Assembly (NCBI GenBank): GCA_963576735.1
Contig: OY755198.1
Span: 7,006,001 to 7,070,000 of the forward strand
Origin: Bedellia somnulentella
Lineage: Eukaryota > Arthropoda > Insecta > Lepidoptera > Bedelliidae
Reading direction: 5' to 3'
DNA: 64,000 nucleotides
Shown: positions 52,412-63,206 of the stretch, piece after piece
Layout of the letters: the number at the start of each line of letters is the position of its first letter
Numbering within the stretch: the stretch's first letter is position 1
Made by a program: the position numbers and the translations under genes
Notes under the pieces: generated by a model
The model's input: only the letters and a program-made list of their open reading frames with translations
Database searches by the model: none
What the model was told of the DNA's origin: nothing

Positions 52412-55400
52412 AAAGTTCTTCCCATCCTCCAAACCAATATCCAGCACAGTCAAGCGGCAACGGCTACCCTACGCACAGTGCTGGATACATCACCCAACAG
52501 CATTGCACTGATCCAGGAGCCGTGGATCAGGGCAAACCGCATATGTGGTCTCAGCAACATCGGAGGTAAGTTGTTATACGACACCACATGTATTAACCCC
52601 AGAGCATGCATCTATCTTCCTAAATGTGTTCAAAGCATGCCACTAATCCAATACTGTTCTAGAGACCTGATAGCCACCAAGATCACCACAGCTAGCAAGG
52701 AGACCCAGGATGTTGTCCTAGCGTCCTGCTACATGCCTGGTGACGACGACTGCCCACCCAAAGAAATGACCGAGCTGGTGCAGTACTGTGAGCAGTCCGG
52801 TACTGAGCTCATCATCGGAGCTGATGCGAATGCGCATCACCCGCTGTGGGGCTGCCACGCGGCCAACCAAAGAGGAAAGGTACTATCAACCTATTTATTC
52901 TCTACTAACCTTAACATAGCTAATATCGGATCAGAACCCACCTGGGTCACATCCAGAGGCCAAACTATAGTCGATATCACTCTAGTTAGCAATGGAGCCT
53001 CACATTTAGTCTCCAATTGGCATGTGTCAAAGGAGCTAAGTTGCGCTGACCATCGGCGGATATGCTTCAACCTAGCTAGCGACTACACACTACCCCCCCC
53101 AAAACGTAACCCACGAGTCACAAACGTACTCTCTTACAGATCTCTCTTAAAGACTAAACTTAACACACTCACCAATGAAAACACGGATGGCCCAACACAT
53201 ATCGAAAGTAACCTTAAAATGGTCACCGCAGCTATAATGGACTCTTTTGAATCCACCTGCCCGCTTAAACAACCGACAATTCCAGGGAAAGAAACCAGTA
53301 GGTGGTGGAGCCCTGAGTTGGAAAAAATGCGCGGTGAACTACGCAGACTCTTTAATAAAGCAAAAAATTCCAGGCTACCTATAGACTGGGACAACTATAA
53401 ATGCATGCTAGCCACCTACAAAAAACGTATTCGATCTCGCAAAAGGCAAGCCTGGCGAAAGTTTTGTGGATCAATTGAATCTAACAATAAAGCGGCGAGG
53501 GTACGGAAAATTCTGTCTACCAATAGTAATCCCGCTGTAGGCCCGCTTAAAAAACCTGATAACACATATACTACGACAGATACAGAAACACATAAAATGC
53601 TCCTAGACTGCCACTTCCCAGATTGTCATCATACAGATGATGCAAACTGGAATGAGGAGCAGAACATCTACCCCAATGAAGCGGACTGGCTCTTCGCACA
53701 AGAGCTTGTCACTAAAGACCAGATTGAATGGACGATAAAGTCTTTCAACCCCTTCAAATCACCAGGCCTAGATGGGATCTTCCCTGCTTTACTACAGTGG
53801 GCGAGAGACATCCTGTCTCCCTGGCTGGTCAAAATCTACCAATCATGCATCGCATACAGATATGTACCGATAGCATGGCGTGAAGTTAAAGTAACTTTCA
53901 TACCTAAACCTGGTAAGTCGGACTATACCGACCCGAAATCCTTTAGACCCATTAGCCTTACATCCTTTCTCTTAAAAACTCTGGAAAGACTCTGTGACAG
54001 ATGTATAAGAGAAAAATCACTTACGAAAAAACCCCTCCATACACATCAACATGCCTATACCAAAGATAAATCAACTGAGACTGCGTTGCACAATGTAATA
54101 TCTAAAATAGAATGTGCACTCAACTCAAAGTTGTCCACACTAGGCACCTTCATAGACATTGAAGGTGCCTTCGATAAAACCAGCATACCTTGTATCGACA
54201 AAACTCTGAAAGATTTCCGTGTCAATTCCACACTCAGGGGTTGGATTGTTAACATGTTGAGACTTAGAGCGGTGCAAGTAACTGTAAATGACACCACCAG
54301 AGCCATTGTGACGAGAGGCTGCCCCCAAGGGGGGGTCCTCTCCCCACTCTTATGGAACATGGTGGTCGACTCCCTACTTAAGAGACTCAATGACTTATCC
54401 TACCTAACGGTAGGCTACGCTGACGATCTCACAATTCTCTTAAATGGAAACCATGTAAACATGCTCTGCAAAAAAATGGGTCAAGCATTGCGAGTTGTGG
54501 AGACATGGTGCAACGAATACGACCTAAAAGTAAATCCCAAAAAGACTGAACTTATACTTTTCACTCACAAAAGAAAGCTCCCCCCTTTTGAACTTCCAAA
54601 ACTTTTTGGAACTGAACTCACTCTCTCAAAAACAGTTAAGTATCTAGGAATAACCCTAGATGATAAGCTTAGCTGGAAACCTCATTTAGATAACATAATT
54701 AAGAAAGCCAGCGCTATGCTATGGCAGTGCAATAGGGTACTAGGTAAGAACTGGGGACTCAAACCTAAGATCGTACACTGGCTTTATACCATCATTATCA
54801 GACCAGTAATAACCTACGGCTTACTGGTCTGGTGGCCGAGAACCAAATTAATAACAGCCCAAAATGACCTGGAAAAGATGCAACGGCTTGCCTGCCTGGC
54901 CATTACAGGCTGTATGAGAACCGCACCTACTGCAGCTCTTCAGGCGTTACTGAACCTGCCACCCTTACACCTACACATACAGCAAGAGGCGGCGATGTCC
55001 TCACTCAGGCTGAAAAATGCAGGGCACCTTAGAAATGACTCCAGAATCCTACACACCAGTATACACACAACGGCGATCCAATATCAGCCATTGCTTGCTG
55101 CGCCCTGTGATAGGATAACTAAAACTATAATTACCAAACACAACTATACTGTTATACTCGAAGAGGAACAGCATGACTACTCCAATATTAAAGAGGTGCG
55201 TGTATACACAGACGGCTCCAAGACCAACCAAGGGACTGGAGCCGGGGTATATTCACAAGACCTCAATACTAAAATTTCCAAAAGCCTAGGTCGACACAAC
55301 ACGGTATTCCAAGCGGAGTGTCTTGGAATAACCGAGGCGGCCATGGCAATCAAAGCCCGAGATGTGTCCGATATGCATATCAGAATCATCTCGGACAGTG

Positions 55401-56023
55401 CATCTGTGCTGCAGGCTCTGGATCGCTGTGAATTCACCTCAGGGCTAGTCCTGGAGTGCCACAGAGCTCTTGAGGAAGCAGCTCGGAATAACACTATAAC
55501 CCTACAATGGATAAGGGGCCACAGCGGCTCCTTGGGTAACGACGCTGCTGACGAATTGGCTAGGGGGGGTTCGGCAAGGGATCTGTATGGTCCTGAACCG
55601 ATCATACCCCTACCCTATGGTCAGCTTCGCGCATGGCTAATAGAACGCACTCACTCCCTCTCCAAGATACACTGGCAGGAGGAGCCCGGTTGCAGACAGT
55701 CGAAGGAAATCATGCCAACCCTTGACAGGAAGCTGACCGGGCGCGCCCTGCGACTAAGCAGGAAAGATCTGCGGACAGTGACTGGAGTACTCACAGGACA
55801 CACCACACTAAATAAACACTTGTACACTATAGGCATTACCGACAGCCCCATGTGCCGAGCGTGCATGGAAGCTGACGAAACGGTTGCTCACGTGCTCCAG
55901 GAATGCACGGGGGTAGCCGACATTCGCTATAGCACGATAGGATCCATAAAGTCGCTTCCAGAGGCAGCAGCTGACCTGGATAAGCTACTCGCCTTCTGGA
56001 CGGAATTAGGTTGGGAGAATTAA
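52397..56023 (+). CDS. I-clade LINE ORF2: endonuclease, reverse transcriptase, RNase H
   Basis: 1208 codons. AP endonuclease: IQEPWI, IGADANAHHPLWG, SCADHRRI (residues ~1-220). Reverse transcriptase: FNPFKSPGLDGI, FRPISLTSFLLKTLER, GCPQGGVLSPLL, GYADDL (~440-720). RNase H: VYTDGSKTNQG, FQAECLGI, ISDSASVL, RGHSGSLGNDAADELA, with D-E-D-D catalytic residues (~930-1080). Near the end CRACMEADETVAHVLQEC forms a C-x2-C...H-x4-C knuckle. The ATG overlaps the ORF1 stop, suggesting coupled translation. RNase H places it in the I group rather than Jockey. Confidence 0.93.
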   Translation: MLPPPKVLPILQTNIQHSQAATATLRTVLDTSPNSIALIQEPWIRANRICGLSNIGGKLLYDTTCINPRACIYLPKCVQSMPLIQYCSRDLIATKITTASKETQDVVLASCYMPGDDDCPPKEMTELVQYCEQSGTELIIGADANAHHPLWGCHAANQRGKVLSTYLFSTNLNIANIGSEPTWVTSRGQTIVDITLVSNGASHLVSNWHVSKELSCADHRRICFNLASDYTLPPPKRNPRVTNVLSYRSLLKTKLNTLTNENTDGPTHIESNLKMVTAAIMDSFESTCPLKQPTIPGKETSRWWSPELEKMRGELRRLFNKAKNSRLPIDWDNYKCMLATYKKRIRSRKRQAWRKFCGSIESNNKAARVRKILSTNSNPAVGPLKKPDNTYTTTDTETHKMLLDCHFPDCHHTDDANWNEEQNIYPNEADWLFAQELVTKDQIEWTIKSFNPFKSPGLDGIFPALLQWARDILSPWLVKIYQSCIAYRYVPIAWREVKVTFIPKPGKSDYTDPKSFRPISLTSFLLKTLERLCDRCIREKSLTKKPLHTHQHAYTKDKSTETALHNVISKIECALNSKLSTLGTFIDIEGAFDKTSIPCIDKTLKDFRVNSTLRGWIVNMLRLRAVQVTVNDTTRAIVTRGCPQGGVLSPLLWNMVVDSLLKRLNDLSYLTVGYADDLTILLNGNHVNMLCKKMGQALRVVETWCNEYDLKVNPKKTELILFTHKRKLPPFELPKLFGTELTLSKTVKYLGITLDDKLSWKPHLDNIIKKASAMLWQCNRVLGKNWGLKPKIVHWLYTIIIRPVITYGLLVWWPRTKLITAQNDLEKMQRLACLAITGCMRTAPTAALQALLNLPPLHLHIQQEAAMSSLRLKNAGHLRNDSRILHTSIHTTAIQYQPLLAAPCDRITKTIITKHNYTVILEEEQHDYSNIKEVRVYTDGSKTNQGTGAGVYSQDLNTKISKSLGRHNTVFQAECLGITEAAMAIKARDVSDMHIRIISDSASVLQALDRCEFTSGLVLECHRALEEAARNNTITLQWIRGHSGSLGNDAADELARGGSARDLYGPEPIIPLPYGQLRAWLIERTHSLSKIHWQEEPGCRQSKEIMPTLDRKLTGRALRLSRKDLRTVTGVLTGHTTLNKHLYTIGITDSPMCRACMEADETVAHVLQECTGVADIRYSTIGSIKSLPEAAADLDKLLAFWTELGWEN

Positions 56024-56095
56024 ATGACCACTTGGTCCACGCACAATGGCTTGCCATGCCGGGCTCAGTGCGGAAACCCGTGGCGCTTATCGCCC

Positions 56096-56120
56096 ATCTA
56101 ATAATAATAATAATAATAAT
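56096..56120. repeat. (TAA)n tail of the I LINE
   Basis: Eight TAA units ending in the target duplication. Confidence 0.85.
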
Positions 56121-56278
56121 AGGCCTGCCCCCTATCACGTGAGTACACTGTCCATGCAAAACGTGGGTACTCTGAACACCAGGTGACAAAGTCATGTGAT
56201 GTTCAGAAGTATTAGTACCTCTGCCAACCCCTTCGGGGATATTCGGCGTGAACGTTTATGTTTATGTTTATATGTTAT
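56119..56278 (+). mobile_element. SINE-B, right piece of the copy hit by the I element
   Basis: Resumes at ATAGGCCTGCC and runs through CGGCGTGAACG to a (TTTATG)n tail, then the GTCTTTTTCTT duplication. Confidence 0.85.
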
Positions 56279-56576
56279 GTCTTTTTCTTCTGACGAACTT
56301 TCGACATCTATCTAACAAGTATCTTACTGTGTTCAAATTAATCTCAGATGTCTGTGACAAACAGCTGCTATTATACAAATAACCAGCGGCCATCTTGTTT
56401 AACCCTCTAATCCTGAGTAGTTCACTTTTTTAACAAATGGTCCGTTATTTGACCATTAGTTACTCTAACCACGGGTCAAAAAATGCATTTTGCTGATATT
56501 TAACTAATTGTTACGATATTTAACAAATTGTTGAGTTAACCACGGATCAAAAAACTGGCCCTTACACTGTTTAATG

Positions 56577-56718
56577 AAAAACGTCAAAAAGGCAGGCGTC
56601 CGTTTATGGATGTAAACGAAGCTAGAGAAGTTTGCCAGGATCGTACAAAGTGTCGATTAATAGTATCCGCCTTCCCCAATGGGAAATAATGGCGTGAATA
56701 TATGTATTTTTGTATGTC
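56577..56718 (+). mobile_element. LINE-A 3' end
   Basis: GGCAGGCGTCCG then GTTTGCCAGGATCGTACAAA and AATGGCGTGAATATATG. Confidence 0.7.
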
Positions 56719-57229
56719 ATTCATAACATAAGCGCAATACACACTGAGCATTGATAGAATAATGACTAAAGTTGCCGAAATAATGTAATTCTAATATTTT
56801 ACTCACTATTTAAAACTTTATTTTAAGATAACTGATGTGATTTAAATTCAAGGAGAGAAGGAGAGAAAATTCAACCCGATGGAAGTGAAAATAACCATCT
56901 GATTGCGTTATACAAGTATTTTCGAACAGGAAAAGTAAAAGGATTGTATCATATTTTTCAACATTATAAATTTAAAAAATTTCATTTAAATTGCAACAAA
57001 CGAAGTATCTGACAGTTGCCAAGCAACGGGAAGAAGAAAAAACATTACCATAACAACCACAAAGGGAAATCAAAGCTGATTGGATGTTGAAGAATGCTGG
57101 TGCAGAAAGCAGCATGTAGTGTCAAGTGTTTTTTTTATGAGATAGTGACGCAATGTCATGCGGCATCAGACTATGTTTATTTTCATTTTTATAAAATGAT
57201 TATTGTTTTGATACATTAATTTTATATTT
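56719..57229. other. Unassigned, possibly 5' UTR of RLE-LINE copy 2
   Basis: Directly upstream of the LINE ATG. No frame seen, and the LINE 5' boundary is unknown. Confidence 0.35.
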
Positions 57230-60225
57230 ATGGTCATACCAACTAGCAATAATGTGCCCAGTTCGCAGATCACGGCTACGGAAAATTTCAGTGTCGACTC
57301 AACAACATTAATATGTCCCCATTGTAGTCAACCACGGTTTTTTAAGGGGAAGAGGGGTCTAAACATACACATTTCGAAATGCCACCGTCTAACAACAAAG
57401 AACTCACCCTCTCCGCAACCTTCGTCATCCACGCACCCAATCAATGTATCAGTTTCGTCAGATACATTACTTTGGGAAAAAATATCTTTATGGAAATCGT
57501 CCATCCCCATAATTAAACGGATTCCTCGAGGAGCTAGAGCTTGTGTTGCCAAATCCTTAGCCCAGACAGTAAAGGCCGTGGTTGAAAATAATGATTTTGA
57601 AAGTTGGCAAAGTTTTTTCGGTTTTTCATATGCAGTTTTAACCATAAATAGAAATGAAAAGGATCGAAATATATCACTGACACACAAAATAAAGAGCAAA
57701 TGTGTGTATCCGATTCCAGAGCCTATACTTCAAAATTCAAAATTAATTACAAATAAAAATATTAATTATAATATTAAAAAAATTGAGACTAAATTAGGAG
57801 ATGGGGACATAAAAGGGGCTGCACAAATGCTTTTTTCAAGCGACGCTGTGGCCCCTGATGACCAAGAGACTTTGGAGTCTTTGAGAGCAAAACATCCACT
57901 CTCATCAGAGATGTCCAGGACGCCTGATGCTCCCGATTATACCGCTCACCCACCAGAAGCCACTCCAGCCGAGGTTCTCATTGCTATATCTTCTTTCAGA
58001 AACGGTTCTGCTGGCGGCCTCGATGGACTGACTCCTCAGCATTTCAAAGATTTATTGAGTATTTCCGTCGGGGAAGCCGGCAGAATTCTTTTGGATGAGA
58101 TAACGCAGTTAGTTAATCTCTGCCTGAGTGGTAAAGTATCTCAAACCATCACAGATCTTTTATACGGGGCGAGTCTGTGTGCTTTGAAAAAGAAAGACGG
58201 AGGTATCAGGCCAATCGCTGTGGGAAACACTATCCGCCGGCTAGTATCCAAAATATGCTGTAAGCATGTAACGGACATAAAATCTACTTCCAACCTGTTC
58301 AACTAGGTTTCGGAACCAGCGGCGGCTGTGAAGCAGCTGTTCACAGTGTTCGTGCTTTCCTGCAGCATTGCCGAAGTGACGTTCTGTTGAAAGTGGATGT
58401 AAAGAATGCTTTCAACTCAGTTGATAGAGCCGCCTTGCTGGCTGCAGTCAAAGAACAAACTCCAGCTTTATACAATTACCTTTGGCAATGCTATAGCAAA
58501 CCTACTAAATTGATCTACCGTGGAAAATTATTAAATTCATGTGTCGGTTGCCAGCAAGGTGACCCTCTGGGCCCAGCTATATTCAGTTTGGCTATACACC
58601 CACACATCAAAAACTTAGCCTCCAAGTTTAATGTGTGGTACCTGGATGACGGCACCATTGGAGGCGAGGCAAAACAAGTTATAAACGATTTGAAAACAAT
58701 AATAGAAGAATTCAAAAAAATTGGTCTAGATTTGAATTATGAAAAGTGTGAACTGTATTTTGGCCCCGATTTAAACAAAGAAACTGTTACAGAAATGCAA
58801 TCAAAATTCAATTCATTAGCCCCAGGTATCAAAATTTTAAATTCGGCTTCGCTTCGCCTCCTAGGTGCCCCAGTTCTGGATGATTCTATTCCAAAATTTA
58901 TAGCAGAAAAAAATTCTAAATTTCAGGAATCATCTTCTTTATTGGCACAACTTAACCCTCATGTAGCATATACAATAATAAAGTATTGTTTGTTTGTTCC
59001 AAAATTTACTTATGTACTGAGATGTTCTGGTTTATGGAGGCAAATCTCAGTCCTTTCGGACATAGACAACGTGATTAAAAACACTTTGATCAAAATTCTC
59101 AACATTTCCTTAAATGAACGCTGCTGGACACAAGCCACGCTCCCAATACGGTACGGTGGTATTGGCATCCGCAGCGTTTCAAGTATAGCCTTACCAGCTT
59201 TCTTGTCATCTGGTTTTGCCAATTACAATCTTTTCTTAAGCATCATTAGTAAAGCTTTAAAATCGGCAGAGATCATCGATCTCACAGATGCTAAGAAAGT
59301 TTGGATGGATATAGTTGGTCCTACTGTCAATGTTCCCATCAGTCTGGCATCTCAGAGGCAATGGGACGAGCCCCTCTGCTGTCAAGTTCAAGCAAATCTT
59401 CTTAGTTCAGCTCTTGACTTAGCGGAGCGGGCGCGTCTCTTGGCTTGCTGTGAGCCAGATTCTGGGCATTGGTTGAGAGCATTACCATCGAGCAACCTCG
59501 GCACATTGCTAGACAGAGGCTCCTTTTCTTTAGCTATGGGTCTGCGATTGGGCACCAAAATAAATGAGAGACATCGCTGCCGCTGTGGAGTATTTGTCGA
59601 TCAGTTGGGGCACCATGGATTATCATGTCGTCGTAGTGCTGGTCGCATACCTCGCCATGCTGCAATCAATGATATTATCAGACGGGCCCTTACCACTGTC
59701 AACATACCAGCAATCCTGGAGCCATCAGGTTTGCTGCGGGACGATGGTAAGAGACCAGACGGAATGTCATTGATTCCATGGAAGAATGGGAGGACGCTGG
59801 TGTGGGACGCTACCTGCGTCGACACGAAGCTGAGGGTCTGAAGAGGCGCAAATATAGCAATTTAGCTGAGGAGCATTACTTCTCAGCTTTTGCTGTAGAG
59901 ACTCTCGGTCCGTGGGGCCCAGATGCGCGTCGTTTTTTCAAAGAAATTTCGACGCGCCTGATCGAGAAATGCGGAGATCCGAGGGCTGGCGCATTCTTCG
60001 CTCAAAGAATCAGCTTAGCGATTCAAAGGGGTAATGCAGCCAGCCTTCTCGGAACCCTGCCACCAGGCGGCAGCAATTTCGAGAGTATTTTTTATATAAT
60101 TTAATGTAGGTTAGGTTTTTCATATATTATAATTTTATTTTATTTTTTACCTGTATATATAGTTAAATGTGTAAATATATGTTAATTTATTGAATATGAA
60201 TAAAAATATTTAAATTCTTTTTTAT
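57230..60225 (+). mobile_element. LINE with restriction-like endonuclease domain, copy 2 (broken, longest)
   Basis: Starts at ATG 57230. An N-terminal C2H2 finger (CPHCSQPRFFKG, then HISKCH) is followed by RT (GGIRPIAVGN, LLKVDVKNAFNS, GCQQGDPLGP, WYLDDG), a C-terminal knuckle (CRCG...HHGLSC) and endonuclease KRPDG...WDATCVD. A frameshift near 58280 and a frame-breaking deletion near 59822 split it into 57230-58306, 58387-59841 and 59778-60104. The 3' UTR ends about 60225. About 75-80% similar to copy 1 at protein level by eye. Confidence 0.86.
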
Positions 60226-60319
60226 CATAGTAAATACTTTCAACTTATTGCAAAATGCTATGCATGCTGTTCTGGTACTGCATCTCAACTAAACATATTT
60301 ATGTCTTTCATAAATTAAA

Positions 60320-60573
60320 ATACATACATACAAACATATACTCACGGCTGTAAATCCCTAAAAGAGGTAGCCAGAGCTAAGGAATTAGAAATTCCTCAGC
60401 CACTTTTGGAAATGTGACCGGGGAAAAGATGGTAAAAGTAAAGGTTGTTGGTGATGGGTCTCCAACCGCATCGCCCAAAAATCCCTAAAAAGCCCCAATA
60501 CCGTAAGTCGCTTCTTACGTACACCCACCGGAAGAAACGGGGTAGTGGTATTCTAAGCCGACACTACACAGCA
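60320..60573 (-). mobile_element. SINE-A, full length
   Basis: About 95 bp after the RLE-LINE 3' end. Confidence 0.85.
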
Positions 60574-60750
60574 GTTTTAATAAAAAAAAAAACAATATGA
60601 TATTGTACTGTGTGCATTCCTAATAAGTAAAAAAAACTTAATTTGGTCCATTTATACTGCGCGCGCGTTTTTTCTGTCCCTCCCACTCTCAACGAAATTC
60701 ACGTAATGGTGAGTGAGAGCAATAGCTGCCGAATGCCTCAGTTTACATCA

Positions 60751-60994
60751 TACATACATATACTCACGACTGTAATTCCCTAGAAGGGGATAGCTGGAGC
60801 CAAGGAATTATAAACTCCTCAGCCACTTTTGGAAGTTGTGTGGGGAAAAGATAGTAAAATAAATGTTTTTGGTGACGGGTCTCCAACCAAATCGCCCAAA
60901 AATCACTTAAAAAGCCCCTATACCCTTAGTCGCCTCTTACGATCACCCACGGGTAGAAATGGGGTAGTGTTATTCTAAGCCGACACTACACGGC
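60751..60994 (-). mobile_element. SINE-A, GATCACCCACGGG subfamily
   Basis: Full length. Confidence 0.85.
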
Positions 60995-61029
60995 ACAAAT
61001 TAATAACTGCTAAACAAAAATGGCTTGCA

Positions 61030-61140
61030 ATGGATTTCTCGTCGCAACACCCTTGACTTCAAAAGCCCTTACCCTTAGTCCTTTTAAATACCCAAACAGG
61101 TAAAATGAAGTAGTGTTATTCAGGCCAACAGATTTTAACA
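61030..61140 (-). mobile_element. SINE-A, old 5' piece
   Basis: TTACCCTTAGTCCTTTTAAA and AAGTAGTGTTATTCAGGCC. Confidence 0.5.
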
Positions 61141-61374
61141 ACACAGCACAAGAATTAACTAGCACTCCAAACGCAGAACTAGTACCAAGGTCGCAAAAAT
61201 ATTGACTCAACGAAATTTAATATGAGGAAGCGACAATATGGAATAGTGTTTATTACAAAATGCAAGCGTTCTAACAAAATAGTGATGATTGCACTAAAAG
61301 TACACGCAAGGTTTAATAGAATAAGACCATGAACGAGCACGTGTGATATAATAACATACATACATATACTTATT

Positions 61375-61620
61375 GCTGTGAAGTGTCGGCTTAGAATAGC
61401 GCTACCCCATTTCTTCCGGTGGGTGTACGTAAGAGGCGACTAACGGTATTGGGGCTTTTAAGGGATTTTTGGGCGATGCGGTTGGAGACCCATCACCAAC
61501 AACCTTTACTTTACCATCATTTCCCCACTCAACTTTCCAAAAGTGGCTGAGAAATTTTTAATTCCTTAGTTCTGGCTACCCCTTTTATGGATTTATAGCC
61601 GTGAGTATATGTATGTATGT
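61375..61620 (+). mobile_element. SINE-A, full length, tail-to-tail with the next
   Basis: The TATG tail runs straight into the inverted tail of a minus copy. Confidence 0.82.
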
Positions 61621-61795
61621 ACATATACTTACGTCCATAAATCCCAAAAAAAGGTAACAAGAGCTTTAGAGCTAGGAACTCCTCAGCCACATTTGGAAGC
61701 TGATAGGGGAGAAGATGGTAGAAATAATGTATTATTGGTGATAGATCTCCTCCCGCATCGCCCAAAAACCACTTAAAGTACCCCATATTCTTAGT
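61621..61795 (-). mobile_element. SINE-A, diverged, 5'-truncated
   Basis: Shares AAGGTAACAAGAGC with the old subfamily. Confidence 0.7.
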
Positions 61796-61905
61796 AAAAA
61801 AAATAAAGGTTTTTGGTGATGGGTCTCCAACCGCATCGCCCAAAAACCTTTATTTTTACCATCTTTTCCCCACTCAACTTCAAAAATTGGCTGAGGAATT
61901 TATAA
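61796..61905. mobile_element. Head-to-head SINE-A junction
   Basis: A minus piece (61796-61845) meets a plus piece (61846-61905) inside the CGCCCAAAAACCTTTATTTT region. Confidence 0.6.
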
Positions 61906-62149
61906 TATCTATTGCTCTCTCTCTCGCTCACACATCGTCTGTGCCAACGTAACATTAGGCTCCACATAACTTAATTAATTAAAAATAGAAAGACTGATCT
62001 AAAGTTCTCCTCACTGCATTTTATGTACAAGTGTAATGTGAATAACGTGTGCCAATAAACGTTCAAACCATAAGAAGCTGTTTCAATCATATACATTGCT
62101 ATTAAAAATTCTCTTAAGGCGATGTAGATCATTATTTTACTTCACTATT
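61906..62149. other. Unassigned
   Basis: Starts with a short CTCTCTCTCGCTC run; no frame or repeat recognised. Confidence 0.4.
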
Positions 62150-62682
62150 TTCTACAAAGACCCGAATGGCTGTGCATGATGCTGTTCTTGTTCCTACGCT
62201 TATCTATGGCAGTGAATGTTGGGTGTGGCAGAAGAAGCATGAAAGCAGAGAAAATCCAGTGAAATGAGGTCCCTCAGAAAAGTTTGTAAAGTAAGGTTAT
62301 GCGATCGTGTGAGGAATGACGCGATTCGTGAAAAGTGTGGTGTAAAAGATGATATTGTAAGTAAGATAGAAACAGGAATGTTGAGATGGTTTGGGCTCGA
62401 GAGGATAGATGATAGGAAATCTATCTTCTCTAAAAAAGCTATCTTTAGAGCTAATTTGGAAGGTAATGTTAGCATAGGACGGCCACGAAGGACACACTAA
62501 GACCAAATTGAGAGTGTGCTCAAAAAAGCAGGCGTCCGAAGTATGGAGAATAAAAGCATGTATGAAAAGATTGATCGATGTAGACGAAGCTAGAGAGATT
62601 TACCAGTTTCGAACGAAGTGGCGATCAATAGTCTGTGCCTACCCCAATGGGAATTAACGGCGTGAGTATATGTATGTATGTA
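62150..62682 (+). mobile_element. LINE-A, longest 3' fragment
   Basis: Decayed frames read YGSECWVWQKKHESR, LRKVCKVRLCDRVRNDAIR, GMLRWFGLERIDDRKS, GRPRRTH and on to the 3' end AATTAACGGCGTGAGTATAT. This is the region after the RT domain of an RTE-like or unclassified LINE. Confidence 0.75.
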
Positions 62683-62689
62683 TTTTATA

Positions 62690-62873
62690 CATTTATCACT
62701 TATAACGGCTACCAACCCCGAAAAGGGGCATCCAGAGCTTCAGAACTAGAAACTCCTCAGCCAACCGCATCGCCCTAAAATCACTTAAAAAGTCCCAATA
62801 TCCTTATTCGCCTCTTACGAACACTCAAGGGAGGAAATGGGGTAGTGCTATTCTACGCAAACACTACATAGTA
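62690..62873 (-). mobile_element. SINE-A with internal deletion
   Basis: CTCAGCC joins directly to AACCGCATCGCCC. Confidence 0.7.
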
Positions 62874-62879
62874 TGAAGA

Positions 62880-62965
62880 AACTACACATACATACAACAA
62901 TCACTTAAAGAGTTCAAATTCCCTAAGACGCCTCTTGCGACACCTACGAAAACAAAGAGGTTAAA
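62880..62965 (-). mobile_element. SINE-A, old fragment
   Basis: AATCACTTAAAGAGTTC and GACGCCTCTTGCGACACC. Confidence 0.5.
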
Positions 62966-62987
62966 ACAATATTAATTTGCTATCCCT

Positions 62988-63205
62988 TCCGGTGGGTGTA
63001 CGTAAGAGGCGAGTAACGGTATTGGGGCTTTTAAGGGATTTTTGGGCGAGGCGGCTGGAGACCCATCACCAACAACCTTTATTTTACCATCATTTACCCA
63101 CTCAACTTTCCAAAAGTGGCTGAGAAATTTTTAATTCCTTAGCTCTGGCTACCCCTTTTAGGGATTTATAGCCGTGAGTATGTAGTATGTAAGTATGTAT
63201 GTAAT
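62988..63205 (+). mobile_element. SINE-A, 5'-truncated
   Basis: Starts at CTTCCGGTGGGTGTACG; tail interrupted (TATGTAGTATG). Confidence 0.8.
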
Positions 63206-63206
63206 T

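Larger units (their letters stand above)
52339..56118 (+). mobile_element. I-clade LINE, 5'-truncated, intact ORF2
   Basis: Contains the last ~20 codons of ORF1, an uninterrupted ORF2 and a (TAA)n tail typical of I elements. Duplicated ATAGGCCTGCCCCCTA (16 of 16 identical) at 52323-52338 and 56119-56134. The target is a SINE-B copy. Exact duplication and an open ORF2 point to a young insertion, though loss of ORF1 makes it non-autonomous. Confidence 0.92.
51650..56515. mobile_element. TIR DNA element hosting SINE-B and the I LINE
   Basis: About 60 bases at 51657-51718 (core CATTTTTTGACCCGTGGTTA) are repeated inverted at 56447-56508. The motif CGGATCAAAAAACTGGCCC recurs at about 51802 and 56543. 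Without the insertion the element is about 0.9-1 kb. No transposase seen. The exact ends and target duplication are not resolved. Confidence 0.6.

Noticed and set aside
57230..58306. Host C2H2 zinc-finger gene
   Set aside because: The finger is followed in frame by the RT domain of the RLE LINE, so it is the LINE N-terminus.
20..63205. CRISPR-like array of regularly repeated units
   Set aside because: SINE-A copies are ~245 bp, dispersed, in both orientations and carry target duplications; spacing is irregular.
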